NCBI RefSeq assembly: GCF_004348345.1
Contig: NZ_SMJZ01000010.1
Location: 1 to 64,000 of the forward strand
Direction: 5' to 3'
DNA: 64,000 nt
Origin: Nonomuraea longispora
Lineage (GTDB): Bacteria > Actinomycetota > Actinomycetes > Streptosporangiales > Streptosporangiaceae
Each line of letters begins with the position of its first letter. Positions within the stretch are counted from its first letter, which is position 1. Below are positions 56,373-64,000 of the stretch, piece by piece. The notes beneath the pieces are model-generated. The model was given only the letters and a program-made list of their open reading frames with translations, made no database searches and was not told the DNA's origin. Made by a program: the position numbers and the translations under genes.

Positions 56373-59366
56373 ATGCACGACGACCGTGACCTGGTCGAAG
56401 CCCGCTTGAAGCGTGTGCTCAACGAGCGGATCCGCCCCGCTCTTTATCCCGAGTCGGTGCCGCTTGAGGTGGCCGTCTGGCATGCGCCGGACGAGCCGGT
56501 GCCGGTCGCCGAGGGGCTGGCCGCGACGCCTGAGCCGATCGCTGCGGGGGATGCCTGGGGTGTGCCGTGGGGCACGAGCTGGTTCACCGTCACCGGCACG
56601 GTGCCGCGCGAATGGGCGGGCCGGACCGTCGAAGCCCTGCTCGACCTGGGCTTCGACGAGGACATGCCGGGTTTCCAGTGCGAGGGCCTGGTCTACCTCC
56701 CCGACGGCACCCCGGTGAAGGGGCTCAACCCGCGCAACCAGTGGGTCCGCGTCGGCGCCCCCGTCAAGGGCGGTGAGCAGGTGCGCCTGCACGTCGAGGC
56801 CGCATCCAACCCCGTCATCCTCGGCCGTCACCCGTTCCAGCCGACCCGGCTCGGCGACAAGGAGACGGCCGGGAGCGACCCCCTCTACCGGCTGACCCGC
56901 ATGGACCTGGCCGTCTTCGACGACAACGTATGGCAGCTCGTGATGGATCTGGAAGTGCTCGGCGAGCTGATGCACCAGTTGCCGGTCGACGGCGCCCGCC
57001 GCTGGGAGCTGCTGCGGGCCGTCAACCGCGCGCTGGACGTCGTGGACCTGCAGGATGTCAACGGCACGGCCGCCGCCGCCAGGGCCGAGCTGACCGGCGT
57101 GCTCTCGGCGCCCGCCGTGCCGTCGGCGCACCGCGTCAGCGCCGTCGGCCACGCGCACATCGACTCAGCCTGGTTGTGGCCGCTGCGCGAGACCGTGCGG
57201 AAGGTGGCCCGCACCGCCTCCAACATGACGGCGCTGCTGGAGGACGAGCCGGACTTCGTGTTCGCGATGTCGCAGGCGCAGCAGTGGGCGTGGATCAAGG
57301 AGCACCGGCCCGAGGTCTGGGCGAAGGTGACCAAGGCGGTGGCTGCCGGCCGGTTCGTCCCGGCGGGCGGCATGTGGGTGGAGTCCGACACGAACATGCC
57401 GGGCTCCGAGGCCATGGCCCGGCAGTTCGTGCACGGCAAACGCTTCTTCATCGACGAGTTCGGCGTCGACAACGAGGAGGTGTGGCTGCCCGACACGTTC
57501 GGCTTCGCGGCCGGGCTGCCGCAGATCATCAAGGCGGCCGGGTCGAAGCGGTTGCTCACGCAGAAGATCTCGTGGAGCCAGACGAACACGTTCCCGCACC
57601 ACACATTCCTGTGGGAGGGCCTCGACGGCACCAGGATCTTCACGCACTTCCCGCCCGTCGACACCTACAACTGCTCGATGACGGGCGGCGAGCTGGCGCA
57701 CGCGGCCCGCAACTTCAAGGACAAGGGCGCCGCCCGGCACTCGCTCGCGCCGACCGGCTGGGGCGACGGGGGCGGTGGCACGACCCGCGAGATGATCGCC
57801 AAGGCCGCCAGGGTGCGCGACCTCGAAGGCTCCCCCGCGGTCACCTGGGAGACGCCCGCCGACTTCTTCGCCAAGGCCGAGGCGGAATATCCGCACCCGC
57901 CGGTCTGGGCCGGCGAGCTCTACCTGGAGCTGCACCGGGCCACCCTGACCAGCCAGGCCAAGACCAAGCAGGGCAACCGGCGCAGCGAGCACCTGCTGCG
58001 GGAGGCCGAGCTGTGGGCGGCGACCGCGGCCGTGCGCGCCGGGGCGCCCTACCCGTACGCGCAGCTCGACCGGATCTGGAAGACGGTGCTGCTGCACCAG
58101 TTCCACGACATCCTGCCCGGCTCTTCGATCGCGTGGGTGCACCGGGAGGCGCGCAGGACGTACGAGCTGGTGGCGGAGGAGCTGAACGCCGTCATCGACA
58201 CCGCGCAGCGCGCGCTGGCCGGTGACGCCTCCGGCGGCACGCTCGTCTTCAACGGCGCCCCGCACGCCCGCGGCGGCGTCCCCGCCGGAGGCGCGGCCCG
58301 GCCGGAGCCCGGCGTGCAGACCTCCGTGCGCGAGCGTGACGGCGGCGGCCACGTCCTGGACAACGGCCTGCTCAGGGTGGAGGTCGACGCCCGCGGCCTG
58401 GTCGTGTCCATCTACGACGTGGCCGCCGGCCGGGAGACGGTCGCGCCCGGCAGGGCGGCGGGGCTGCTGCAGCTGCACCCCGACTTCCCCAACAAGTGGG
58501 ACGCCTGGGACGTCGACGAGTTCTACCGCAACTCGGTCACCGACCTGACGGAGGCCGACGGGGTGAGCCTGGTGGACGGCTCGGTGCGCGTCCGCCGTTC
58601 CTTCGGCTCGTCGAGCGTGACGCAGGTGCTCACGCTGTCCGGCCGCCGGCTCGACATCGACACCGACGTCGACTGGCACGAGACGGAGAAGTTCCTGAAG
58701 CTGGCGTTCCCGCTGGACGTGCACGCCGACCGGTACGCCTCCGAGAGCCAGTACGGCCACGTCTTCCGCGCCACGCACACCAACACGAGCTGGGAGGCGG
58801 CCAAGTTCGAGGCCTGCAACCACCGCTTCGTGCACGTGGAGGAGCCGGGCTGGGGCGTCGCGCTGGTCAACGACTCGACCTACGGCCACGACGTCACCCG
58901 CACCGCCGGCGAGGAGGGCACGACCACGACCGTGCGGGTCTCGCTGCTGCGCGCCCCCCGCTTCCCCGACCCGGAGACCGACCAGGGCGTGCACCGTTTC
59001 CGCCACGCGCTCGTGCCGGGCGCCACGATCGGCGACGCGGTCCGGGAGGGCTACGTCGTCAACCTGCCCGAGCGCCGCGTGCCCGGCGACGCCGAGGTGG
59101 CCCCGCTGGTGACGGTGGACGACGACGCGGTGGTGGTGACCGCCGTCAAGCTGGCCGACGACGAGAGCGGCGACGTGGTCGTACGTTTCCACGAGTCGAG
59201 GGGCGGCCGGGTGCGGGCCACGCTGACGCCGGGCTTCCCCGTGGCGGAGGTGGTGGAGACGGACCTGCTGGAGCGTCCCACGGCCGAGCCGCGGCGCCAC
59301 GACGGGCCGGTGCCGTTGACGCTGCGCCCGTTCGAGCTGGTGACCTTGCGGTTCACGCGCGCGTGA
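56373..59366 (+). CDS. GH38 alpha-mannosidase
   Basis: The 997-residue cytosolic enzyme trims alpha-linked mannose. An N-terminal beta domain leads to the zinc-binding GHAHIDSAWLWP (His262 and Asp264), then GGMWVESDTNMPGSEAMARQ, nucleophile Asp374 in WLPDTFGF, and the later catalytic-site HQFHDILPGSSI. C-terminal beta domains follow from about 650 (NGLLRVEVDARGLVVSIYD). No signal peptide. GGAG lies seven bases before the ATG, 26 bases after the importer's second permease, so sugar uptake and trimming are co-expressed. Confidence 0.94.
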   Translation: MHDDRDLVEARLKRVLNERIRPALYPESVPLEVAVWHAPDEPVPVAEGLAATPEPIAAGDAWGVPWGTSWFTVTGTVPREWAGRTVEALLDLGFDEDMPGFQCEGLVYLPDGTPVKGLNPRNQWVRVGAPVKGGEQVRLHVEAASNPVILGRHPFQPTRLGDKETAGSDPLYRLTRMDLAVFDDNVWQLVMDLEVLGELMHQLPVDGARRWELLRAVNRALDVVDLQDVNGTAAAARAELTGVLSAPAVPSAHRVSAVGHAHIDSAWLWPLRETVRKVARTASNMTALLEDEPDFVFAMSQAQQWAWIKEHRPEVWAKVTKAVAAGRFVPAGGMWVESDTNMPGSEAMARQFVHGKRFFIDEFGVDNEEVWLPDTFGFAAGLPQIIKAAGSKRLLTQKISWSQTNTFPHHTFLWEGLDGTRIFTHFPPVDTYNCSMTGGELAHAARNFKDKGAARHSLAPTGWGDGGGGTTREMIAKAARVRDLEGSPAVTWETPADFFAKAEAEYPHPPVWAGELYLELHRATLTSQAKTKQGNRRSEHLLREAELWAATAAVRAGAPYPYAQLDRIWKTVLLHQFHDILPGSSIAWVHREARRTYELVAEELNAVIDTAQRALAGDASGGTLVFNGAPHARGGVPAGGAARPEPGVQTSVRERDGGGHVLDNGLLRVEVDARGLVVSIYDVAAGRETVAPGRAAGLLQLHPDFPNKWDAWDVDEFYRNSVTDLTEADGVSLVDGSVRVRRSFGSSSVTQVLTLSGRRLDIDTDVDWHETEKFLKLAFPLDVHADRYASESQYGHVFRATHTNTSWEAAKFEACNHRFVHVEEPGWGVALVNDSTYGHDVTRTAGEEGTTTTVRVSLLRAPRFPDPETDQGVHRFRHALVPGATIGDAVREGYVVNLPERRVPGDAEVAPLVTVDDDAVVVTAVKLADDESGDVVVRFHESRGGRVRATLTPGFPVAEVVETDLLERPTAEPRRHDGPVPLTLRPFELVTLRFTRA

Positions 59367-59374
59367 CCCGGTCA

Positions 59375-59401
59375 GGGCCGCCAGGCGAGGGCCGGCGGCC
59401 C
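59375..59401. terminator. Bidirectional terminator
   Basis: GGGCCGCC pairs with GGCGGCCC around an 11-nt loop, between convergent GH38 and ROK genes. Confidence 0.65.
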
Positions 59402-59403
59402 GC

Positions 59404-60576
59404 TCAGCCGCTGAGCAGGGCTCCCAGGCGGGGCGCGTACGTGGCGTGGAAGACCAGCGAGGCCGCGCCGATCGCGGCGGCGTCCGCCGCGATCGGAGAG
59501 GTCTCCACCCTGACCGCGTGCAGCCGCCTGGCCAGCGACCTGGTCGACACGGCCGCCGCGATCACCTGGTGGTAGAGCCCGCCCACCTCCCGCAGCGCGG
59601 GCCCGCCGAGCACGAGCAGATCGATGTCAAGCATGTTCACGACGCTCACGGCGGCGTCGGCCAGCCGCCCGGCCACGTGTTCGATCACGGCGAGGGCCTC
59701 GCTCTCGCCGCGGGCGGCCGCCGCGCAGATGGCGGCGTGGTCGGCTCCGGTGCCCAGCGCCGCCTCGATGGCACTCGGGCAGCAGACGGCCTCCACGCAT
59801 CCCCGGTTGCCGCAGTAGCACTCGGGGCCGTCGGGTTCGACCGTGATGTGCCCGAACTCTGCGGCGTTCAGCGAGCGCCCGCGGTAGACCTGGTTGTCGA
59901 GGAAGATCCCGCCACCGATGCCCGTGCCCAGGTAGAGATAGGCGAAGCTCGGGGTGGAGCGTGCGGTCCCGGCCCACCGCTCGCCGATCGCCGCGGCGGT
60001 CGCGTCGTTGTCGACGGTGACGGGGAAGCGGGTGTACTCCTCCAGCAGGCTCTTGATCGGCACCTGGTTCCAGCCGGGCAGCCGCGGGGGCGACACCATC
60101 ACGCCGTCGCCGTCCAGCGGCCCTGGGCAGGCCAGACCCACCCCCAGCACCTTGCCGTCGGCGACGCCCGCCTCCCTGAGGATGCGCCGGGCGGCCCTGG
60201 CCATCTGCCGCACCACGGTGTCCGCCTTGTGCCCGGGACGCACCGGCAGGCGCAGCCGCGCGACGGGCCGCCCGGCCAGGTCGGCGAGCACACAGGAGAT
60301 CTCACCGGGATCGAAGTGCACGCCGATGGCGTAGCCGGCGCCGGCGTCGACCCGCAGGATCGTACGCGGCTTGCCCCCGTTGGACGGTGCGGAGCCGTCC
60401 TCGATGACCAGCCCTTCCTCCAGTAACCGGCGCACGATCACCGACACGGTCTGCGCGGTCAACCTGGTGCGGGCCGCGATCTGGACCCTGCTGATCCCGT
60501 CGGAGGCCTGGATCGCCTCCAGCACCACGGCGCGGTTGTAGCTCCCCACCTTGGGCAGGTTCGTGCCCAGCTGCAT
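59404..60576 (-). CDS. ROK-family transcriptional regulator
   Basis: The 390-residue NagC/XylR-type regulator has an N-terminal winged helix (ISRVQIAARTRLTAQTVSVIVRRLLEEGLV, residues about 28-57) and a ROK sugar-kinase-like domain with the zinc motif CYCGNRGCVEAVC and glycine loops (LYLGTGIGGGIFLD). It should bind an amino-sugar or mannose derivative and control the divergent importer 2. ATG 60576: a TTTACA-17-GATATT promoter ends so that the transcript starts on the A of this ATG, so the mRNA appears leaderless. An upstream in-frame codon (60615) is rejected. Confidence 0.9.
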   Translation of the reverse strand: MQLGTNLPKVGSYNRAVVLEAIQASDGISRVQIAARTRLTAQTVSVIVRRLLEEGLVIEDGSAPSNGGKPRTILRVDAGAGYAIGVHFDPGEISCVLADLAGRPVARLRLPVRPGHKADTVVRQMARAARRILREAGVADGKVLGVGLACPGPLDGDGVMVSPPRLPGWNQVPIKSLLEEYTRFPVTVDNDATAAAIGERWAGTARSTPSFAYLYLGTGIGGGIFLDNQVYRGRSLNAAEFGHITVEPDGPECYCGNRGCVEAVCCPSAIEAALGTGADHAAICAAAARGESEALAVIEHVAGRLADAAVSVVNMLDIDLLVLGGPALREVGGLYHQVIAAAVSTRSLARRLHAVRVETSPIAADAAAIGAASLVFHATYAPRLGALLSG

Positions 60577-60582
60577 GTCGCC

Positions 60583-60611
60583 AATATCACACAAACTGTT
60601 GACTATGTAAA
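60583..60611 (-). promoter_or_regulatory. Leaderless promoter of the ROK gene
   Basis: TTTACA (60606-60611), a 17-nt spacer and GATATT (60583-60588) lie on the minus strand; seven bases further is the A of the ROK ATG. Confidence 0.65.
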
Positions 60612-60628
60612 TCAAATAGATTTAGCCT
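60599..60628 (+). promoter_or_regulatory. Promoter of sugar importer 2
   Basis: TTGACT (60599-60604), an 18-nt spacer and TAGCCT (60623-60628) face the binding-protein gene and overlap the ROK promoter back-to-back. Confidence 0.5.
60608..60624. promoter_or_regulatory. ROK operator candidate
   Basis: TAAATC-N5-GATTTA is a perfect AT-rich palindrome, the style of NagC/Mlc sites. It overlaps the ROK -35 and the spacer/-10 of the importer promoter, so one bound regulator could shut both. Confidence 0.6.
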
Positions 60629-60686
60629 CTCGGCAACTCCAAGGAAACTTCCCTGGCACATCCCCCAGAACCACCGGGAGCCCGTG

Positions 60687-62042
60687 ATGAGACGTACGCT
60701 GGCCGGTTCCCTCCTGCTGTTGACAGCCGTAGCCGGCTGTGGCGCCGACACTGAGCAGAACGCCTCCGGCAGCAAGGAACTCGAGGTCCTGTACAAGGTC
60801 GAGCCGACGTGGCCGCATCTGGAGAAGATGCTCACGGACGCCAAGAAGCAGTACGAAGCCGCTCACTCCGGCGTCACCGTCAAACTCACGCCCGTCCAGG
60901 GCAACAACGAGGCCTACTACACCAAGCTGGCCCTGCTCAACCGGTCTCCTGACTCGGCTCCCGACGTCTATCTGCACGACACGTTCCAGGTGAACGCCGA
61001 CGTCGCGGCGGGCAAGCTGGCTCCCCTGGACGACTACCTGGCCACGTGGCCCGACTGGAAGGAGCAGTTCCCCGACTCGGTCAAGCAGGCCGCCAAGGGC
61101 GGCGACGGCAAGATCTACGGCGTCCCGATCAGCACCGACACGCGCGGCCTGTGGTACCAGAAGGATGTCTTCGCCAAGGCCGGCCTGCCCGTCCCGTGGG
61201 AGCCGAAGACCTGGAACGACGTCCTGACGGCCGCCCGCACGATCAAGCAGAAGCTGCCTGACGTTCTGCCCTTCACCATGTACTCGACGAAGATCCACGG
61301 CGAGGCGTCGACCATGCAGGGCTTCGAGATGCTCCTGTACGGCACCCCCGAGGGCACCCTCTACGACGAGGCGCAGAAGAAGTGGGTGGCCGGCGGCAAG
61401 CAGTTCACCGACGCGCTGACGTTCGTCAACACCATCTACCGCGAGGAGCTCGGGCCCAAGCAGGCCGACGCGCACAACGCCAAGCTGGCCGACAAGGTGA
61501 ACTACGAGTGGTTCCCCAACGCCAAGCTGGGCATCGCGCTCGACGGCGCGTGGACCGCCTCGGCGTGGAAGCCGACCAGCACCAAGCCGTGGGCGGAGTG
61601 GAAGGACAAGATGGGCTGGACGGTCATGCCGACGCAGAACGGCGAGGAGCCGGGCGCGGTCAGCATGTCGGGCGGCTGGGTCATGGCGATGAGCTCGTAC
61701 GCCAAGAACAAGCAGGAGGCGTGGGACTTCATCGCGGTGGCCACCAACAAGGAGAACTCGCTGACGTACTCGCTGGGCTCGGGTGACCTGGCCCCCCGCA
61801 AGGACGTCGCGGCCGACCCGAAGTACACCGCCGACAACCCGAGCGTGAAGTTCTTCACCGACCTGGCCTCTGTGACCCACTACCGGCCGGCGTTCGAGGA
61901 GTACCCGAAGGTGTCGGCGCAGATCCAGGAGGCGCTGGAGGCGGTGACCACGGGCTCGAAGACCCCTGAGGAGGCGACCGCCGACTACGCCAAGGCGCTG
62001 CCCACCGCCGTGGGCGGACCCGACAAGGTGCTGGCCAAATGA
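60687..62042 (+). CDS. Sugar-binding lipoprotein of ABC importer 2
   Basis: The 451-residue family 1 binding protein has lipobox AVAGC with Cys18, then LEVLYKVEPTWPHLEKMLTD, a ligand-site stretch GVPISTDTRGLWYQKDVFAK and GAWTASAWKPTSTKPW. GGGAG lies six bases before ATG 60687 (a GTG one codon earlier is possible). It is unlike importer 1's binding protein in detail, so the two probably take different sugars or glycan sizes. Confidence 0.9.
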   Translation: MRRTLAGSLLLLTAVAGCGADTEQNASGSKELEVLYKVEPTWPHLEKMLTDAKKQYEAAHSGVTVKLTPVQGNNEAYYTKLALLNRSPDSAPDVYLHDTFQVNADVAAGKLAPLDDYLATWPDWKEQFPDSVKQAAKGGDGKIYGVPISTDTRGLWYQKDVFAKAGLPVPWEPKTWNDVLTAARTIKQKLPDVLPFTMYSTKIHGEASTMQGFEMLLYGTPEGTLYDEAQKKWVAGGKQFTDALTFVNTIYREELGPKQADAHNAKLADKVNYEWFPNAKLGIALDGAWTASAWKPTSTKPWAEWKDKMGWTVMPTQNGEEPGAVSMSGGWVMAMSSYAKNKQEAWDFIAVATNKENSLTYSLGSGDLAPRKDVAADPKYTADNPSVKFFTDLASVTHYRPAFEEYPKVSAQIQEALEAVTTGSKTPEEATADYAKALPTAVGGPDKVLAK

Positions 62043-62953
62043 CGGTCGCCACAGCGCCCGCCCCGCCCGTGACGAACACGCCGCCCAGCGGTTCGTCGCG
62101 GCGCGGGGTGCTGCGCTGGCTGCTCCCCCTGGGGCCGGCCATCGTCCTGCTGGCGCTCTTCCTCGCCGGCCCCATCCTGTGGAGCGTCTACGTCGCCTTC
62201 ACGAACGAGACGCTCACCGGCTCGGCCTCGGTCAACTCCGAGTTCGTGGGCCTGGCCAACTTCACCAGGCTCTTCGACGACCCCAACTTCATCAACTCGT
62301 TCGTCCTCACGTTCGTCTTCGTGATCGGGTCGGCGGTCATCGGCCAGAACACCCTGGGCCTGATCATCGCCCTCCTGCAGCGCGGGCGCGGCCGGACGAC
62401 GCGCAGCGTCGTCAACGGCGTCGTCATCGCCGCCTGGGTGGTGCCGGAGGTGGTGGCGGCGGCCTGCTGGTTCTCGTTCCTGGCCGAGGAGGGCACGCTC
62501 AACGCGGTGCTCGGCATCTCCCAGGAGTGGCTCTACACGGCCCCGATGCTGGCGGTGATCCTGGCCAACGTCTGGCGCGGCACCGCGTTCTCCATGCTGG
62601 TGTACTCGGCCGCGCTGTCCGAGGTGCCGAAGGACCTGGTGGAGGCCGCCGCCGTGGACGGAGCGGGCCCCGGCCGCCGCCTGCTGCACATCACCCTGCC
62701 CCTGATCCGCAGATCCATCATGGCCAATCTCATGCTCATCACCCTGCAGACCCTGGCGAGCTTCGGCCTCATCTACGCCCTGACGGGCGGCGGGCCCGGC
62801 ACGGCCAGCCAGACCACGCCGCTCTACATGTACGAGCAGGCGTTCCGTTACTTCGAGATCGGCTACGGCTCCGCGATCGCCCTCGTCATGCTGGTGGTCG
62901 GCGCCCTGTTCTCGCTGCTCTACCTGCGCCTGATCAAAGTGGAGGACGCGTGA
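62039..62953 (+). CDS. Sugar ABC permease (MalF class), importer 2
   Basis: The 304-residue membrane protein has a Pro/Ser-rich cytosolic start, six spans and the EAA loop LVEAAAVDGAGPGRRLLHIT. Start overlaps the previous stop (ATGA). Confidence 0.92.
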   Translation: MTVATAPAPPVTNTPPSGSSRRGVLRWLLPLGPAIVLLALFLAGPILWSVYVAFTNETLTGSASVNSEFVGLANFTRLFDDPNFINSFVLTFVFVIGSAVIGQNTLGLIIALLQRGRGRTTRSVVNGVVIAAWVVPEVVAAACWFSFLAEEGTLNAVLGISQEWLYTAPMLAVILANVWRGTAFSMLVYSAALSEVPKDLVEAAAVDGAGPGRRLLHITLPLIRRSIMANLMLITLQTLASFGLIYALTGGGPGTASQTTPLYMYEQAFRYFEIGYGSAIALVMLVVGALFSLLYLRLIKVEDA

Positions 62954-63771
62954 CCAGGCTCGCGGCCCGCGGGGCGGCAGGACTGTCGCTCCTGATCATC
63001 TGCCTGGCCTTCCTCGGCCCGTTCCTGTGGGTGGTGATCTCCTCGGTCCAGCCGGAGGCGACGCTCGCCGCCCAGCCGACCCTGAACTTCTCGCTCGACA
63101 ACTTCACGGCGGTGCTGACGTGGGAGACGCTGATCCTCCCGCTGATCAACTCGATCATCATCTCGGGGTCCACGGCGATCCTGACGGTGTTCGTGGCGGG
63201 CCTGGCCGCCTACCCGCTCTCCCGCTACCAGCTCCGCTACCGCCGGCACTTCATGCTGACGCTGCTGTTCACCACCGGCCTGCCGATGACGGCGGTCCTG
63301 GTGCCGGTCTACGCGATGTTCTTCCGCTTCAACCTGTACGGCTCCGTACCGGCGATGGTGTTGTTCCTGACGGCCAGTTCGCTGCCGTTCTCGATCTGGA
63401 TGATGACGAACTTCATGGACGGGGTGCCGGTGAGCCTGGAGGAGGCGGCGTGGGTGGACGGCGCCGGCTGGGTGCGGTCGCTGACGACCGTGGTGGGCCC
63501 GCTGATGGCGCCGGGCGTCGCGGTGGTGGCGATCTTCGTCTTCGTCGGGCAGTGGGGCAACTTCTTCGCCCCGTTCGTGCTGATGGACACCCCGGAGAAG
63601 CAGCCGGCCGCGGTGACCATCTACACCTTCTTCTCCCAGTACGGGCAGGTCGCCTACGGCCAGCTGGCCGCGTTCTCCATCCTCTACACGGCACCGGCCG
63701 TGATCCTGTACGTGGCGGTGAACAAGTATCTGGCCGGCTCGTTCAGCTTCGCCGGCTCGGTGAAGGGCTGA
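62950..63771 (+). CDS. Sugar ABC permease (MalG class), importer 2
   Basis: The 273-residue partner permease has six spans and the EAA loop LEEAAWVDGAGWVRSLTTVV. GTG start overlaps the previous stop (GTGA). No ATPase gene follows; as in many actinomycetes, a shared MsiK-type ATPase coded elsewhere is expected. Confidence 0.92.
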   Translation: MTRLAARGAAGLSLLIICLAFLGPFLWVVISSVQPEATLAAQPTLNFSLDNFTAVLTWETLILPLINSIIISGSTAILTVFVAGLAAYPLSRYQLRYRRHFMLTLLFTTGLPMTAVLVPVYAMFFRFNLYGSVPAMVLFLTASSLPFSIWMMTNFMDGVPVSLEEAAWVDGAGWVRSLTTVVGPLMAPGVAVVAIFVFVGQWGNFFAPFVLMDTPEKQPAAVTIYTFFSQYGQVAYGQLAAFSILYTAPAVILYVAVNKYLAGSFSFAGSVKG

Positions 63772-63815
63772 GGGGCTCCGCACGGTGCCGGGGCGGCTCC
63801 GGGAGTTCGACCCCC

Positions 63816-63844
63816 TTGCCGAAAGCCTGACCGGGCGTTAGACA
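63816..63844 (+). promoter_or_regulatory. Weak candidate promoter of the last gene
   Basis: TTGCCG (63816-63821), a 17-nt spacer and TAGACA (63839-63844) precede the final gene by about 35 bases. Boxes match the consensus only partly. Confidence 0.35.
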
Positions 63845-63878
63845 TGAGAGTCACCACTCGGCAGAGATCGGAGCCCTC

Positions 63879-64000
63879 ATGCCCTCGCAGGCCAGTCCGC
63901 GTCCGCGTCCCCGTCTTCCGCGCGCCCTCGGGACCCTCCGGGCCCTGGGAGTCACGGCGGCCGGGATGTTCGCCCTGACCGCGGCGCTCTCCCCCGCGGC
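63879..64000 (+). CDS. Secreted protein, N-terminus only
   Basis: The first 40 codons start MPSQASPRPRPRLPRALG and lead into a hydrophobic stretch (GVTAAGMFALTAALSPA), a long Arg-rich signal peptide as used by secreted actinobacterial enzymes. GGAG five bases before the ATG supports the start. The rest lies outside the window, so function cannot be told; it may be another member of the glycan locus. Confidence 0.7.
   Translation, partial: MPSQASPRPRPRLPRALGTLRALGVTAAGMFALTAALSPA

Noticed and set aside
57165-59300. Minus-strand open frame of about 700 codons opposite the GH38 gene
   Set aside because: Low-complexity antisense translation; GH38 motifs are unambiguous on the plus strand.

Overview
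The window is very GC-rich actinobacterial chromosome. It has GTG starts, 1-4 nt start/stop overlaps and several apparently leaderless genes. Gene content and order suggest a Streptosporangiales-type soil actinomycete such as Nonomuraea or Streptosporangium; this placement is an inference. No phage, insertion sequence, CRISPR array or tRNA gene was seen.

1-14.6 kb is core genome. The first bases are the 5' end of a 16S rRNA gene (minus strand) with its leader and promoter, next to a decayed MarR-type regulator. Then come a HAD hydrolase, a GT39-type membrane glycosyltransferase, tyrS, a small PH-domain membrane protein, an AAG-type DNA glycosylase, and the arginine operon argCJBDFRGH with paired ARG boxes upstream of argC. 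tyrS-rrn adjacency resembles rrnB of fast-growing mycobacteria.

14.6-23 kb is an L-rhamnose regulon: rhaM-rhaI-rhaD, a GH42 beta-galactosidase, and rhaR(LacI)-rhaB. Four copies of an AAAACGTT-centred operator tie the units together. No rhamnose transporter is present. A small stretch follows with a DUF4916/NUDIX-like protein and a PGRP-type amidase lacking a signal peptide.

24.6-42 kb looks like cell-wall salvage and peptide import. An RpiR/MurR regulator is divergent from an operon for a peptide-type ABC importer (binding protein, two permeases, fused double ATPase) that also carries murQ, anmK and a serine hydrolase. Beside it are a GntR regulator, an M19 dipeptidase with an altered metal motif, a beta-lactamase-fold gene with an internal in-frame deletion, and a creatininase-family hydrolase. 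Divergent from these is a second complete oligopeptide ABC importer.

42-44.9 kb holds a sulfotransferase behind a PHO-box-like promoter, then a Tat-exported sulfatase.

44.9-63.8 kb is the most interesting region, an apparent N-glycoprotein foraging locus. It has a secreted S8 protease, a secreted GH85 endo-beta-N-acetylglucosaminidase, an intracellular GH5 beta-mannosidase-like enzyme (probably subfamily 18), a GH38 alpha-mannosidase, and two carbohydrate ABC importers without ATPases. LacI and ROK regulators each sit beside palindromic operators placed on recognisable promoters. The parts fit one path: protein cleavage, release of the glycan outside, import, alpha-mannose trimming, then splitting of the Man-beta-GlcNAc core. 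The last bases open a further secreted protein, cut by the window end.
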